Shown: piece by piece, positions 1-8,528 of the stretch
Position numbering within the stretch: position 1 is the stretch's first letter
How the letters are laid out: every line of letters starts with the position of its first letter
NCBI GenBank assembly: GCA_963977675.1
Contig: CAXBPY010000028.1
Coordinates: forward strand, 1-35,954
DNA from: CAXBPY01 sp003455275
Lineage (GTDB): Bacteria > Bacteroidota > Bacteroidia > Chitinophagales > UBA10324
Length of the DNA: 35,954 bases
Reading direction: 5' to 3'
Notes under the pieces: model-generated
What the model was told of the DNA's origin: nothing
Seen by the model: only the letters and a program-made list of their open reading frames with translations
Databases searched by the model: none
Program-made: the position numbers and the translations under genes

Positions 1-2078
1 GTTTGAAGAATCACCTTGCCGGAAATATTTTTTCTTCCCGCTCTCCCGCTCACTTGCTCCAGCATTTGATAGGCGCGCTCGCTCGCACGGAAATCAGGAA
101 AGAACAAAAGCTGATCGGCATTCATGATTCCAACGAGCGAAACATTTTCGAAATCGTGACCTTTCGTTACCATTTGTGTTCCCACAATTGCATCGAGTTT
201 CTGTTCTTCAAATTCGCTGATGAGTTTATCATGACCGCTGCGTGTGCGAATGCTGTCGGCGTCCATGCGCGCTGTTTTCATTTCGGGAAAGAGTTGTTTC
301 AGTTCGTCTTCAATTTTTTCGGTGCCGAAACCAATCACCTGTAACGCTGTGCTGTTGCACGCTTCACACTTGGCCATTACATTTCTTCGGAAGCCGCAGT
401 AGTGGCAGCGTAATTCATTTTTCTGTTTGTGATAAGTGAGATGCACATCGCAGTTCGGACAGAAGGGAATCCACTCACAGTTTCTGCATTCAAGATAAGG
501 AGCATAGCCACGCCGATTCTGAAAGAGAATGAATTGCTCCTTGCGCTCCATTGTTTTTTTTATTTCATCATACAACACGCTGCTGAAGTGAGAGCGCATT
601 TTTCCTTCGCGCTGTTCGCGCTTCGTGTTCACCAATTCTATTTCAGAAAGTTGCTGCCCGCTGAATTGCTCAGTAAGTTCTATCAAACCATACTTCTGAT
701 TTTTTGCATTGAAGTAGGATTCAACTGAAGGAGTTGCAGAGCCAAGAATAGTTTTCGCTTTGTGTTGCTGTGCGAGATAAATCGCTGCATCACGCGCATG
801 ATAGCGCGGAGCAGGTTCCTGTTGCTTGTAACTCGCATCGTGCTCTTCATCCACAATCACCAGCCCGAGTTTTTTGAATGGAAGAAAAAGAGCAGAGCGT
901 GCGCCCACAATGATTTGATATTTCTGTGCGAGCAGTTTGTTCCAGATTTCTACGCGCTCATGCGGATTGAATTTTGAATGATAAACGCCGAGTTTTTCTC
1001 CGAAAATTTTTCGAAGACGATTTACGAGTTGTGCAGTCAGTGCAATTTCAGGAACAAGAAACAGCACATGCTTTCCCTCGCGAATCATTTCCTCTGCATA
1101 GCGTACATATAGCGAAGTTTTTCCGCTGCCTGTAACTCCGTGCAGCAGGGCAACTTCCTTTTCTTCGAAAGATGTTTTTAATTTTTCATAAGCAGATTTC
1201 TGATGTACAGATAATTCGTTAGAAAGAAAATTTTCTTCTGAATCATCCTTCACTCTTTCTACTTCTACTTGCTCTGACACAAAAATCCCTTTCGTGATTA
1301 ATGCTTTCAGCACCGCATCTTTTGCATTTGCTTTCTTCAGCAGTTCAGATTTTTTAACAAGAAGTTTTTTATCGCCGCTTCGTGTGAAGTGAATGTAAGA
1401 GAGCAATAAATCCTGTTGAAGTTTCGAGCGCTTGAGTAACTCGAACAATTGCTGAAGTTGTTCCTCGCTCGTAAATGAATCATGCAGCTTCACGAAAGTT
1501 TCTGTTCGAGGCTTGTAGCGTTTCACCAATTCTTCTTTCAGTGAAATCACATTCTTCTCAATCAATCCCTTCACTACTTTCTGAATGTTTTTCCGGTGAA
1601 GAATTTTTTGAATGTCATTCAGTGACATTTCATTTTTCAGCGTGAGTGCTTCAGCTACAATAAATTCATCGTCGGTAAGTGCAGAGAAATCTGTTCCATA
1701 ACTGAAATTAAAAACCACTTTGCTTTCGCTCTCCAATTTGAAACCGGAAGGAAGTGCCGCATTCATCACTTCGCCTTCGTAGCAACAGTAATATTCTGCC
1801 AGCCATTTCCAGAAATTGAATTGCGCTTTATTCACAATTGGACCATCATCCAGCACCGAAAAAATTTCCTTCACTTTCGAAATTTCCGGAGGAGTATTTC
1901 GAATACTTTGAATCACCCCTGCATAGATTCTACGGCTGCCAAACTGAACTTCAACCCGTTTTCCAACAGCAATTTGTGATTGCAAATTTTCAGGAACTGA
2001 ATAAGAATAAGTGCGCGGCATAGGTAGCGGCAACAACACTTCAATGAATAATTTTTTTTCTTTCAGCAGTTCACTCAT
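1..2078 (-). CDS. priA: Primosomal protein N' (replication restart helicase PriA), C-terminus cut by window edge
   Basis: PriA is a 3'-to-5' superfamily 2 DNA helicase that reloads the replisome at stalled forks. About 692 codons are visible and the frame is still open at base 1, so the last part of the helicase C-terminal domain is missing from the window. Reading from the ATG at 2078 I see an N-terminal DNA-binding region (MSELLKEKKLFIEVLLPLP), Walker A in HGVTGSGKTSLY, the DEEH box in VIVDEEHDASYKQQ, GSATPS, an eight-cysteine zinc-binding segment (CRNCEW, CPNCDVH, CHYCGF, CEACNS), and SGRAGR near the edge. All key elements are present, so it looks functional. A TATTTTCGC box lies 10 nt upstream of the start. 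It is divergent from the M13 peptidase. Identification is secure; the 3' end cannot be judged. Confidence 0.96.
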   Translation of the reverse strand, partial: MSELLKEKKLFIEVLLPLPMPRTYSYSVPENLQSQIAVGKRVEVQFGSRRIYAGVIQSIRNTPPEISKVKEIFSVLDDGPIVNKAQFNFWKWLAEYYCCYEGEVMNAALPSGFKLESESKVVFNFSYGTDFSALTDDEFIVAEALTLKNEMSLNDIQKILHRKNIQKVVKGLIEKNVISLKEELVKRYKPRTETFVKLHDSFTSEEQLQQLFELLKRSKLQQDLLLSYIHFTRSGDKKLLVKKSELLKKANAKDAVLKALITKGIFVSEQVEVERVKDDSEENFLSNELSVHQKSAYEKLKTSFEEKEVALLHGVTGSGKTSLYVRYAEEMIREGKHVLFLVPEIALTAQLVNRLRKIFGEKLGVYHSKFNPHERVEIWNKLLAQKYQIIVGARSALFLPFKKLGLVIVDEEHDASYKQQEPAPRYHARDAAIYLAQQHKAKTILGSATPSVESYFNAKNQKYGLIELTEQFSGQQLSEIELVNTKREQREGKMRSHFSSVLYDEIKKTMERKEQFILFQNRRGYAPYLECRNCEWIPFCPNCDVHLTYHKQKNELRCHYCGFRRNVMAKCEACNSTALQVIGFGTEKIEDELKQLFPEMKTARMDADSIRTRSGHDKLISEFEEQKLDAIVGTQMVTKGHDFENVSLVGIMNADQLLFFPDFRASERAYQMLEQVSGRAGRKNISGKVILQ

Positions 2079-2088
2079 AGTCAGCGGA

Positions 2089-2097
2089 GCGAAAATA
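2089..2097 (-). promoter_or_regulatory. Putative -7 promoter box of priA
   Basis: The minus strand reads TATTTTCGC and ends 10 nt before the priA ATG. It matches the Bacteroidota -7 consensus TAnnTTTG with one change (TTCG for TTTG). I see no TTG -33 element at the expected distance, so support rests on recurrence of the same box before other genes in this window. Confidence 0.4.
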
Positions 2098-2203
2098 AAT
2101 TTATGTAATAAAGCCGCGAACGCAGGGAATTAATAATTCAATATTTTAGACTCTACTTATCTTTTTTTCATTTCTTTTGCCCACTCAAATTTTTAAACAT
2201 AAA

Positions 2204-4243
2204 ATGTTCAATCTCAAAAAACTCACTCTCCCGGTGTTGGCTCTTTCTGTTGCGATTGCATCATGCAATTCTGCAGGCAAAGAATCAAAGGCCCCTGTGC
2301 TCAATGCGGCTGATTTCGACACAACTGTTGCACCGCAAACTGACTTTTACAAATTCGTAAATGGAGGCTGGATGAAAGCTAATCCTGTTCCTTCTGACGA
2401 ATCACGCTGGGGCTCATTTAATGAAGTTGGAAAGCTTCGCTACAAGGTTCTTCATGAAATTCTGGAAGAAGCTGCTGCCGATACCAAAGCAGAAAAAGGA
2501 AGTTCGCGCCAAAAGGTTGGCGACTTTTATTTCAGCGGAATGGATTCAGTTAACCTGAACAAAATGGGGATTGAGCCATTAAAGGATGAAATGAAAATGA
2601 TTGATGATATCTCTGACATTAAATCTATGATGAGCGTTATTGCTCATGAGCAAAAAACAGGCGCCGGACCCGTCTATGGTATTTACGCTGATCAGGATTT
2701 GATGAACAGCAACCGTATTGTTGTTTACCTGGGCCAGGGTGGTTTGGGATTACCTGAGCGCGATTATTATTTCCGTCCGGATCCCAAGAGCGCTGATATC
2801 CGTGATAAATATGTAAAACTTGTTTCTTCAATCTTGCAGGAAGCCGGTTATGATGCCAAAGCTTCAGATGAAAAAGCTAGTATGATCATGAAGTTTGAAA
2901 CAGCTCTTGCCGGTAAAAGCATGAATAATGTTCAGCTTCGTGACCCATATGCAAGCTATCATCCTATGAGCATTGCTGATTTACAAAAACTGAATCCTTC
3001 TGTTGACTGGAAATCTCACCTTTCAGAAATGGGAATTACTGTTGACTCCGTAATTGTTGGTCAGCCTGATTTCTTCAAAGAGATGGAAAATCAAATGAAG
3101 AAAATGCCATTGAATGACTGGAAAGATTATTTGAAGTGGAATCTGATTGTATCAAACGCCGGAAGTCTCAGTGATTCTCTTGCAATGAAGAGTTTCCGTT
3201 TTTACGGAATGGAATTGAATGGAGCCAAGGAAAGAAAACCACGCTGGAAGAGAGTGTTGGACGCAGTTGACGGAATGATTGGCGAAGCACTTGGCCAGGA
3301 ATATGTGAAGAAAGCATTTTCTCCGGAATCAAAAGAGCGAATGAATAAGATGATTGATAATATGCTCGCAACATTCAAAGACCGTATTCAATCAAATACA
3401 TGGATGAGCGACAGCACGAAAACAAAGGCGCTCACCAAGCTTTCAAAAATTACCCGCAAGATTGCTTATCCCGATAAGTGGAAGGATTACTCAGCACTCA
3501 CGATTGACCGTGGTCCTTATGTAATGAATATGATGCGGGCACATGAATTTTCCTTCAACTTTATGATCAACAAAATAGGAAAACCTGTTGACCGCACCGA
3601 ATGGGGAATGACTCCTCCGACTGTAAATGCTTACTACAATCCGGCTAATAATGAAATCGTATTCCCTGCAGGAATATTGCAACCACCATTCTTTGATCCG
3701 AATGCCGATGATGCAATTAACTATGGAGGCATAGGTGCTGTAATCTGTCATGAAATCACCCATGGTTTTGATGATCAAGGCAGCCAGTTTGATGGCGATG
3801 GTAATTTGAAAATGTGGTGGACTCCTCAGGACAAAGAGAACTTTGATAAGCTGGCTGCAAAACTTGGCAATCAGTTTAAGAATTACAAAGTGCTGGATAC
3901 AATTCCAATCAATCCCGGACTTACAATGGGAGAAAATATAGCTGACCTTGGAGGAGCAATGATTGCTTATGCTGCATTTATGAAAACTGATGAAGCCAAG
4001 GACACAAACAAAATTGAAGGGTTCACTCCACAACAGCGTTTCTTTATTTCATGGACACGAGTTTGGCGCACCAATACTACTGATGCCGCCATGCTCTCAC
4101 AGGTTCGTACTAATCCTCACTCTCCCGGAATCATTCGCGGAATTGCTCCGATTGTTAACATGAATGATTTCTTCTCTGCTTTCAATATCAAGGAAGGCGA
4201 TGCGATGTATAAATCTGATACTGCAAGAGTAGTGATCTGGTAA
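2204..4243 (+). CDS. M13 family zinc metallopeptidase, lipoprotein (neprilysin/PepO-like)
   Basis: A 679-residue endopeptidase of the neprilysin/endothelin-converting-enzyme family, expected to cleave peptides at the cell envelope. I place the start at the ATG at 2204, because it gives a clean lipoprotein signal peptide (MFNLKKLTLPVLALSVAIASC, lipobox SVAIASC); an ATG nine codons upstream (2177) would lengthen the n-region. The N-terminal M13 domain opens with the typical DFYKFVNGGW. The zinc site is HEITH (H516, E517, H520) within CHEITHGFDDQG, with the third ligand E577 in ENIADLGG and D581 four residues on. NAYYNP and the C-terminal NPHSPG substrate-binding motif are also present. Length is normal for the family. 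It stands alone in its orientation and ends at a strong terminator. Confidence 0.95.
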   Translation: MFNLKKLTLPVLALSVAIASCNSAGKESKAPVLNAADFDTTVAPQTDFYKFVNGGWMKANPVPSDESRWGSFNEVGKLRYKVLHEILEEAAADTKAEKGSSRQKVGDFYFSGMDSVNLNKMGIEPLKDEMKMIDDISDIKSMMSVIAHEQKTGAGPVYGIYADQDLMNSNRIVVYLGQGGLGLPERDYYFRPDPKSADIRDKYVKLVSSILQEAGYDAKASDEKASMIMKFETALAGKSMNNVQLRDPYASYHPMSIADLQKLNPSVDWKSHLSEMGITVDSVIVGQPDFFKEMENQMKKMPLNDWKDYLKWNLIVSNAGSLSDSLAMKSFRFYGMELNGAKERKPRWKRVLDAVDGMIGEALGQEYVKKAFSPESKERMNKMIDNMLATFKDRIQSNTWMSDSTKTKALTKLSKITRKIAYPDKWKDYSALTIDRGPYVMNMMRAHEFSFNFMINKIGKPVDRTEWGMTPPTVNAYYNPANNEIVFPAGILQPPFFDPNADDAINYGGIGAVICHEITHGFDDQGSQFDGDGNLKMWWTPQDKENFDKLAAKLGNQFKNYKVLDTIPINPGLTMGENIADLGGAMIAYAAFMKTDEAKDTNKIEGFTPQQRFFISWTRVWRTNTTDAAMLSQVRTNPHSPGIIRGIAPIVNMNDFFSAFNIKEGDAMYKSDTARVVIW

Positions 4244-4267
4244 AAAAATTCTCAAATTGAATTTTCA

Positions 4268-4296
4268 GAAAGCCGCTTCAGTTTGAAGCGGCTTTC
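4268..4296 (+). terminator. Rho-independent terminator after the M13 peptidase gene
   Basis: A perfect 12-bp stem (GAAAGCCGCTTC / GAAGCGGCTTTC) with a 5-nt loop AGTTT, followed by TTATTT. It lies 25 nt after the peptidase stop and just before the convergent tyrS stop, so the hairpin may serve both strands, although the T-tract is better on the plus strand. Confidence 0.9.
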
Positions 4297-4311
4297 TTAT
4301 TTGATAAATAC

Positions 4312-5601
4312 CTAATCAACTACCACAAGGAAATAATTTTTCTTTCCTCTTTGCAGCAACAAAAATTTATTGGCAATGAGTGAATCAGATTTCACAACAA
4401 GCTCCATGTTCTCAATCACCTGCTTGTTAATGCTTGCGCCTTTTGCCTGCAGTGTGCGGCGCGCCTCACCTTTCGATGGAAGAAATTGTGTGTGCTCCGA
4501 GAATAAATCAATCACCGGAATTCCGGCTTCGAGCAAACTGCGGCTGATGGTTTTGGAAGGAACACCTTCAAATATTTCAGTGATGTTTTCGGCAGAAAGT
4601 TTTTGCAGTTCTTCCGCAGCAGAATTTCCGAAAAGAATTTCAGAAGCGTGAACAGCAAATTCATAATCATCTTTCGAGTGAATGAAGGTGGTGACTTCCT
4701 GTGCTAATTTTTTCTGAAGAATTCTTTTGTGCGGAGCTGCAGCGTGTTCTTTTTCTAACGATTCAATTTCTTCTTTTGAGAGGAGCGTGAAGATTCTGAT
4801 GTAGCTGGAAGCATCGGCATCCGCAGCATTCAGCCAGAACTGATAAAACTTGTAAGGCGAAGTGCGCTTTGCATCGAGCCAAATATTTCCTGATTCTGTT
4901 TTACCGAACTTGGTTCCGTCCGCTTTCTTAACGAGCGGACAAGTGAATGCATACGCATCGCCCTGCGCCATGCGGCGCACGAGTTCAGTTCCGGTGGTCA
5001 TGTTTCCCCACTGATCGCTGCCACCCATTTGCAGTTTACAATTTTTCTGTTTATAGAGCGAGTAGAAATCATATCCCTGCAAAAGCTGGTAAGAAAATTC
5101 AGTGAAGCTGATCCCGCTTTCCATTCTGCCTTGCACCGAATCTTTCGCCAGCATGTAGCTCACCGAAATATGTTTCCCTACATCACGCAGAAAAGCAATG
5201 AAACTCATGTTGCGATAGAAGTCAAGGTTGTTCACTATTTCAGCGGCATTGTCTTTTGCATTGAAGTCCAAAAATTTTTCCAACTGTTTTTGTTGCGATG
5301 AAACATTGTGCTGAATAAAATCTTCGCTGAGCAAATTCCGCTCTGCAGATTTTCCGGATGGGTCACCAATCATTCCGGTTGCTCCGCCAACAACTGCAAT
5401 TGGTTTGTGCCCGCACAATTGAAAATGCTTGAGCAGCATAACAGGAACAAGATTTCCGATTCCCAATGAATCTGCAGTCGGATCGAAACCCGCATAGCCG
5501 GTAACAGATTCCTTCACTAACAATTCTTCAGTGCCCGGCATTATATCCTGCAACATTCCGCGCCAGCGCAATTCTTCAATAAAATTTTTAGTCGGTTTCA
5601 T
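4312..5601 (-). CDS. tyrS: Tyrosyl-tRNA synthetase with an altered HIGH signature
   Basis: This enzyme activates tyrosine with ATP and charges tRNA-Tyr in the cytoplasm. The 429-residue length and layout match bacterial TyrRS. The Rossmann domain carries GFDPTADSLGIGN, GGATGMIGDPSGKS, the tyrosine pocket LLQGYDF and QMGGSDQWGN. The KMSKS-equivalent loop is KFGKTESGN, and a C-terminal S4-like domain ends with LLLQRGKKNYFLVVVD. The oddity is residue 47: the first position of the class I HIGH motif is Gly (GIGN, codon GGA at 5461-5463), where the family has His. Everything else looks intact, so this is not obvious decay. The start at 5601 gives the expected N-terminus. It is divergent from the ureohydrolase and convergent with the M13 gene across a terminator. 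Confidence 0.96.
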   Translation of the reverse strand: MKPTKNFIEELRWRGMLQDIMPGTEELLVKESVTGYAGFDPTADSLGIGNLVPVMLLKHFQLCGHKPIAVVGGATGMIGDPSGKSAERNLLSEDFIQHNVSSQQKQLEKFLDFNAKDNAAEIVNNLDFYRNMSFIAFLRDVGKHISVSYMLAKDSVQGRMESGISFTEFSYQLLQGYDFYSLYKQKNCKLQMGGSDQWGNMTTGTELVRRMAQGDAYAFTCPLVKKADGTKFGKTESGNIWLDAKRTSPYKFYQFWLNAADADASSYIRIFTLLSKEEIESLEKEHAAAPHKRILQKKLAQEVTTFIHSKDDYEFAVHASEILFGNSAAEELQKLSAENITEIFEGVPSKTISRSLLEAGIPVIDLFSEHTQFLPSKGEARRTLQAKGASINKQVIENMELVVKSDSLIANKFLLLQRGKKNYFLVVVD

Positions 5602-5613
5602 TTCAGCGGCGAA

Positions 5614-5620
5614 GAAAATA
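5614..5620 (-). promoter_or_regulatory. Possible -7 promoter box of tyrS
   Basis: The minus strand reads TATTTTC, then TTCGCCGCTGAA, then the tyrS ATG. The box and the CCGCTGA that follows resemble the priA leader (TATTTTCGCTCCGCTGACT before ATG). The match to TAnnTTTG is partial and no -33 element is visible. Confidence 0.25.
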
Positions 5621-5670
5621 ATTCTTTAATGAAATCTGTTATTTCTAAATGGGCATCATGTGTTCAAACC

Positions 5671-5679
5671 TATTTTCGC
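5671..5679 (+). promoter_or_regulatory. Putative -7 promoter box of the ureohydrolase gene
   Basis: TATTTTCGC, identical to the box before priA, lies 17 nt upstream of the ATG at 5697. It differs from TAnnTTTG by one base. No -33 TTG is seen at the usual spacing. Confidence 0.4.
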
Positions 5680-5696
5680 CGCTCATTTTTTTAAGT

Positions 5697-6815
5697 ATGA
5701 ATTCCAAAGAAGAAAAAATAAAATCGTTCGACATCAATGCGCCCGGTGCAGCGGATGGAAATCTTGTCGGATTGCCTTTCACTGAAGAGGAATCTGATAT
5801 TGTAATTCTTCCTGTGCCGTGGGAAGTAACTGTTTCTTACCGCACCGGAACAGCAAAAGCACCTGAGGCAATTAAGCAGGCAAGCATGCAGGTTGATTTG
5901 TTTGATGCTGATGTAGCCGATGCATGGCAGCGCGGAATTTTTCTTTTACCAGAAAATAAAAAGTGGAAGAATGAAAGCAAGCAATTGCGCAAAAAAGCTG
6001 CGCGTGTTATTGAACTGCTGAGTAATGGTGCTTACGAAAAAAATAAAGATGTAAAAAAATTTACAAAGGAGATAAACGAAGCCGGAGCGAAACTGAAAAA
6101 TCAAATCAAGCAACAGTGTCTTGCTCAACTTTCGAAAGGAAAAATTCTTGGCTTGCTCGGCGGCGATCACAGCACTCCGCTTGGATTCATTGAAGCGCTT
6201 GCAGAAAAAAATTCCTCATTTGCAATTCTACAGATAGATGCGCATTGCGATTTGCGGAAAGCGTATGAGGGTTTCACTTTCTCTCACGCGAGCATCATGT
6301 TCAATGCACTGAAAATTCCGCAAGTGAAAAAATTAGTTCAGGTTGGTATCAGAGATTTCTGTCAGCAGGAAATGGATGTAATGCGTGAATCGAACGGAAG
6401 AGTAAAAATATTTTTTGATTCTGACATGCGCCGCGGCATGTATGAAGGCGCCACCTGGAAAAATATTTGCGACAACATTGTGAACTCTCTTCCTGAAAAT
6501 GTGTATGTGAGTTTTGATATTGATGGATTGGAACAATACCTCTGTCCCAACACTGGAACTCCCGTGCCGGGCGGTTTACAATTTGAGCAGGCAGTTTACC
6601 TGTTGTGGCGCGTAGCAACTTCCGGAAAAAAAATAATTGGTTTCGATTTGAATGAAGTGGCTCCCGGAAAAAATGATGAGTGGGATGCGAATGTGGGTGC
6701 TCGATTGCTATATAAACTTTGTAACTTGACCGGACTTAGTCAATCGAACAAAAAAAAAGTTGAGACAACTTCTATTGCTGATGAATTGCTCATTGAAAAA
6801 GAATCTTCTGATTAA
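5697..6815 (+). CDS. Arginase/agmatinase/formimidoylglutamase family hydrolase
   Basis: A 372-residue binuclear manganese ureohydrolase; the family hydrolyses guanidino or formimino groups on arginine, agmatine or formiminoglutamate. I prefer the ATG at 5697 (MNSKEEK) over 5649, which would place the TATTTTCGC box inside the gene. The metal-binding motifs are all present in order: GGDHS (H158), DAHCD (181-185), SHAS, and SFDID (D274, D276) followed by TGTPVPGG. A lysine-rich, probably helical stretch between about residues 85 and 140 makes it longer than typical agmatinases (around 300). The substrate cannot be told from sequence, and no arginine decarboxylase or histidine-degradation gene lies nearby. 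The next gene is 113 nt away across a repeat-bearing spacer, so co-transcription is uncertain. Confidence 0.88.
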   Translation: MNSKEEKIKSFDINAPGAADGNLVGLPFTEEESDIVILPVPWEVTVSYRTGTAKAPEAIKQASMQVDLFDADVADAWQRGIFLLPENKKWKNESKQLRKKAARVIELLSNGAYEKNKDVKKFTKEINEAGAKLKNQIKQQCLAQLSKGKILGLLGGDHSTPLGFIEALAEKNSSFAILQIDAHCDLRKAYEGFTFSHASIMFNALKIPQVKKLVQVGIRDFCQQEMDVMRESNGRVKIFFDSDMRRGMYEGATWKNICDNIVNSLPENVYVSFDIDGLEQYLCPNTGTPVPGGLQFEQAVYLLWRVATSGKKIIGFDLNEVAPGKNDEWDANVGARLLYKLCNLTGLSQSNKKKVETTSIADELLIEKESSD

Positions 6816-6833
6816 TACTAATACAATGGAACG

Positions 6834-6906
6834 CTGATTACGCAGATTGTCATGATGAGCGCAGATGTATTCAATCAGTGTGAATCAGCTAAATCAGCGT
6901 AATCAG
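6834..6906. repeat. Short intergenic repeat with AATCAG units and inverted ends
   Basis: The ends are exact 10-bp inverted copies (CTGATTACGC at 6834-6843, GCGTAATCAG at 6897-6906). The right half contains four AATCAG units starting at 6873, 6883, 6892 and 6901, a spacing of 9-10 bp. This resembles AATCAGCGTAATCAG-type dispersed intergenic repeats that I recall from Bacteroidota and other genomes. Only one copy lies in this window. It could form a long hairpin in the spacer before the radical SAM gene. Confidence 0.6.
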
Positions 6907-6928
6907 AGTTCTATTCTTGAAAGACAAA

Positions 6929-8230
6929 ATGAAACTCAAACAAATCCCCAATCTCGTTTATGCCGATGCAGATGGAAACATCTTCGACTCGCCTGCATTG
7001 TGGATGAGCGGAAGAAGCGGGAATGATTTTGTTTCGTTATCACCGGATGATTTTATTGAGTTGCCTGAAGGCAGCGACTTGTATCACTTAGAGGGAAGGC
7101 GCCCGATTGGATTTGAAAAAGAAACCGGTGAGCCAAAAGTTTTTAAAGAAGGATTTGCAGTCGGTGCGCAAATGGCTCCGGCACACACGATGTTTTACAT
7201 CGCGGCGTATGAAAAAGAAAAAGATGCTCCCACTCTTCCGCTCTTTGCATACACCGCGGTTGGTTGGCTCGATGGAAAATTTTATGTACCGGCAGTTCGT
7301 ATTGACAAAGACATCCGTCAAGAGCCTGCCGGTTTCGACCGGCAAATGATTGAGCGCAATGTTGCGGAGATGCTGAAAGAATTTCCGGGCAATCGTTTGC
7401 TAGAACACATCGGAAATAATTGCGCGCTTACTTACAACTGTCCTGCTGCACGAAATCATTTCATGCATCGTTGGGAAGCCCCGGTTCCAACTTCACCGGC
7501 GTGCAACAGCAATTGCATCGGTTGCATTTCATTTCAACCAACCACAGAAACAATTCCAAGCACGCAAGACCGATTGACATTCAAACCAACTCCACAGGAA
7601 ATTATTGAATATGGAATTCCACATTTGCAAAATGCGCCAACTCCGGTTCTGAGTTTCGGTCAAGGATGCGAAGGTGAACCACTCTTGATGTGGGAAGTGA
7701 TTCGTGATGCGATAAAAGAAATAAGGAGCAAGACAAACAAAGGAAGCATCAACATCAACTCGAATGGAAGTATGCCCAATGCAGTTGAAGAACTTTGCAA
7801 AGCCGGACTCAACAGCATTCGTGTTTCTCTTAACAGTGTGAGAGAAAATATTTACAACGCATACTATCTGCCGAACAATTACAAATTCGATGCATTGAAA
7901 GAAAGCATCAAAGTAATTCGTAAACACAATGGCTGGGCGAGCATCAACTACTTTGTTTTTCCGGGAGTGACTGATGAGGTTGAAGAGTATGAAGCGCTCA
8001 GAAAATTTATTCGCGAAACAGATTTAACCATGATTCAATGGCGCAACTTCAACATTGACCCTGACTGGTATCTTAGAAAAATAAAATACACTCCTTCCGA
8101 AAAAGTTATTGGAGTGAAGAAGATGCTCGAATTAATTCATGAAGAATTTCCTCACATCATGTTCGGATATTTTAATCCGCCGATGAACATTATCAAAGAA
8201 AAACTGATTCAAAAATCACAAGCGCTGTAA
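6929..8230 (+). CDS. Radical SAM domain protein of unknown function
   Basis: A 433-residue protein with the radical SAM cluster motif CNSNCIGC (C192, C196, C199), which binds a 4Fe-4S cluster and cleaves S-adenosylmethionine. FGQGCEGEPLL about 45 residues later matches the GEP segment of the SAM site; ININSNGS and LNSIRVSLNS fit later strands of the TIM barrel. About 190 residues precede the cluster, a long N-terminal extension with further Cys residues (NNCALTYNCPAA) that could help bind another cofactor or substrate. There is no SPASM-like C-terminal Cys cluster. The start is the ATG at 6929; a TTG four codons upstream is possible. Neighbours do not reveal a pathway. The enzyme class is well supported; the substrate is unknown. 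Confidence 0.85.
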   Translation: MKLKQIPNLVYADADGNIFDSPALWMSGRSGNDFVSLSPDDFIELPEGSDLYHLEGRRPIGFEKETGEPKVFKEGFAVGAQMAPAHTMFYIAAYEKEKDAPTLPLFAYTAVGWLDGKFYVPAVRIDKDIRQEPAGFDRQMIERNVAEMLKEFPGNRLLEHIGNNCALTYNCPAARNHFMHRWEAPVPTSPACNSNCIGCISFQPTTETIPSTQDRLTFKPTPQEIIEYGIPHLQNAPTPVLSFGQGCEGEPLLMWEVIRDAIKEIRSKTNKGSININSNGSMPNAVEELCKAGLNSIRVSLNSVRENIYNAYYLPNNYKFDALKESIKVIRKHNGWASINYFVFPGVTDEVEEYEALRKFIRETDLTMIQWRNFNIDPDWYLRKIKYTPSEKVIGVKKMLELIHEEFPHIMFGYFNPPMNIIKEKLIQKSQAL

Positions 8231-8528
8231 TTTAGTGTAACCTGATTTTTTTAGTTTCCCATTGGTGAAAATCATCCTGATATGACTTTCCCACATATTG
8301 ATTTTCATTTTCGGAGAGGCAATCCTTTTTATATATAAAATAATAGCGATTCTGTGTCTTTGTGTTGATTACATACTCTGTATTCACTTGCAAAAGTTTT
8401 AGAGTCAGATACTTTCGGTCGCGAAAAAAAACTATCGCCTATCGAATAGGATTTTACAAAACTGAAATTGAATGATGGTTCAAACGAATCAAAATATTTC
8501 AGTAAAACTTTTTTCAAAACAAACCACA
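8231..8528. other. Intergenic stretch of about 300 nt, probably decayed
   Basis: No convincing gene is seen on either strand. It holds AT-rich sequence (TATATAAAATAATAG), a TAnnTTTG-like box TACTTTCG at 8410-8417 and an imperfect small palindrome (CCTATCGAATAGG). The box could have driven the truncated gene that starts at 8529, with a leader of about 110 nt. Confidence 0.4.

Larger units (their letters stand above)
5605..5683. repeat. Inverted repeat across the tyrS / ureohydrolase divergent spacer
   Basis: AGCGGCGAA (5605-5613) is the exact reverse complement of TTCGCCGCT (5675-5683), separated by 61 nt. In transcript orientation both divergent genes therefore carry TTCGCCGCT between a TATTTTC box and the start codon. 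It may be a shared leader or initiator element rather than a functional hairpin. Confidence 0.45.

Noticed and set aside
3..977. Several plus-strand frames of 65-113 codons at the left edge
   Set aside because: All are antisense to priA, whose helicase and zinc motifs are continuous on the minus strand.
3491..4033. 180-codon minus-strand frame inside the M13 peptidase gene
   Set aside because: It lies wholly within a gene with intact catalytic motifs and its translation has no family-like features; it is an antisense shadow.
7529..7927. 132-codon minus-strand frame inside the radical SAM gene
   Set aside because: It is antisense to the conserved barrel region and has no independent start signal.
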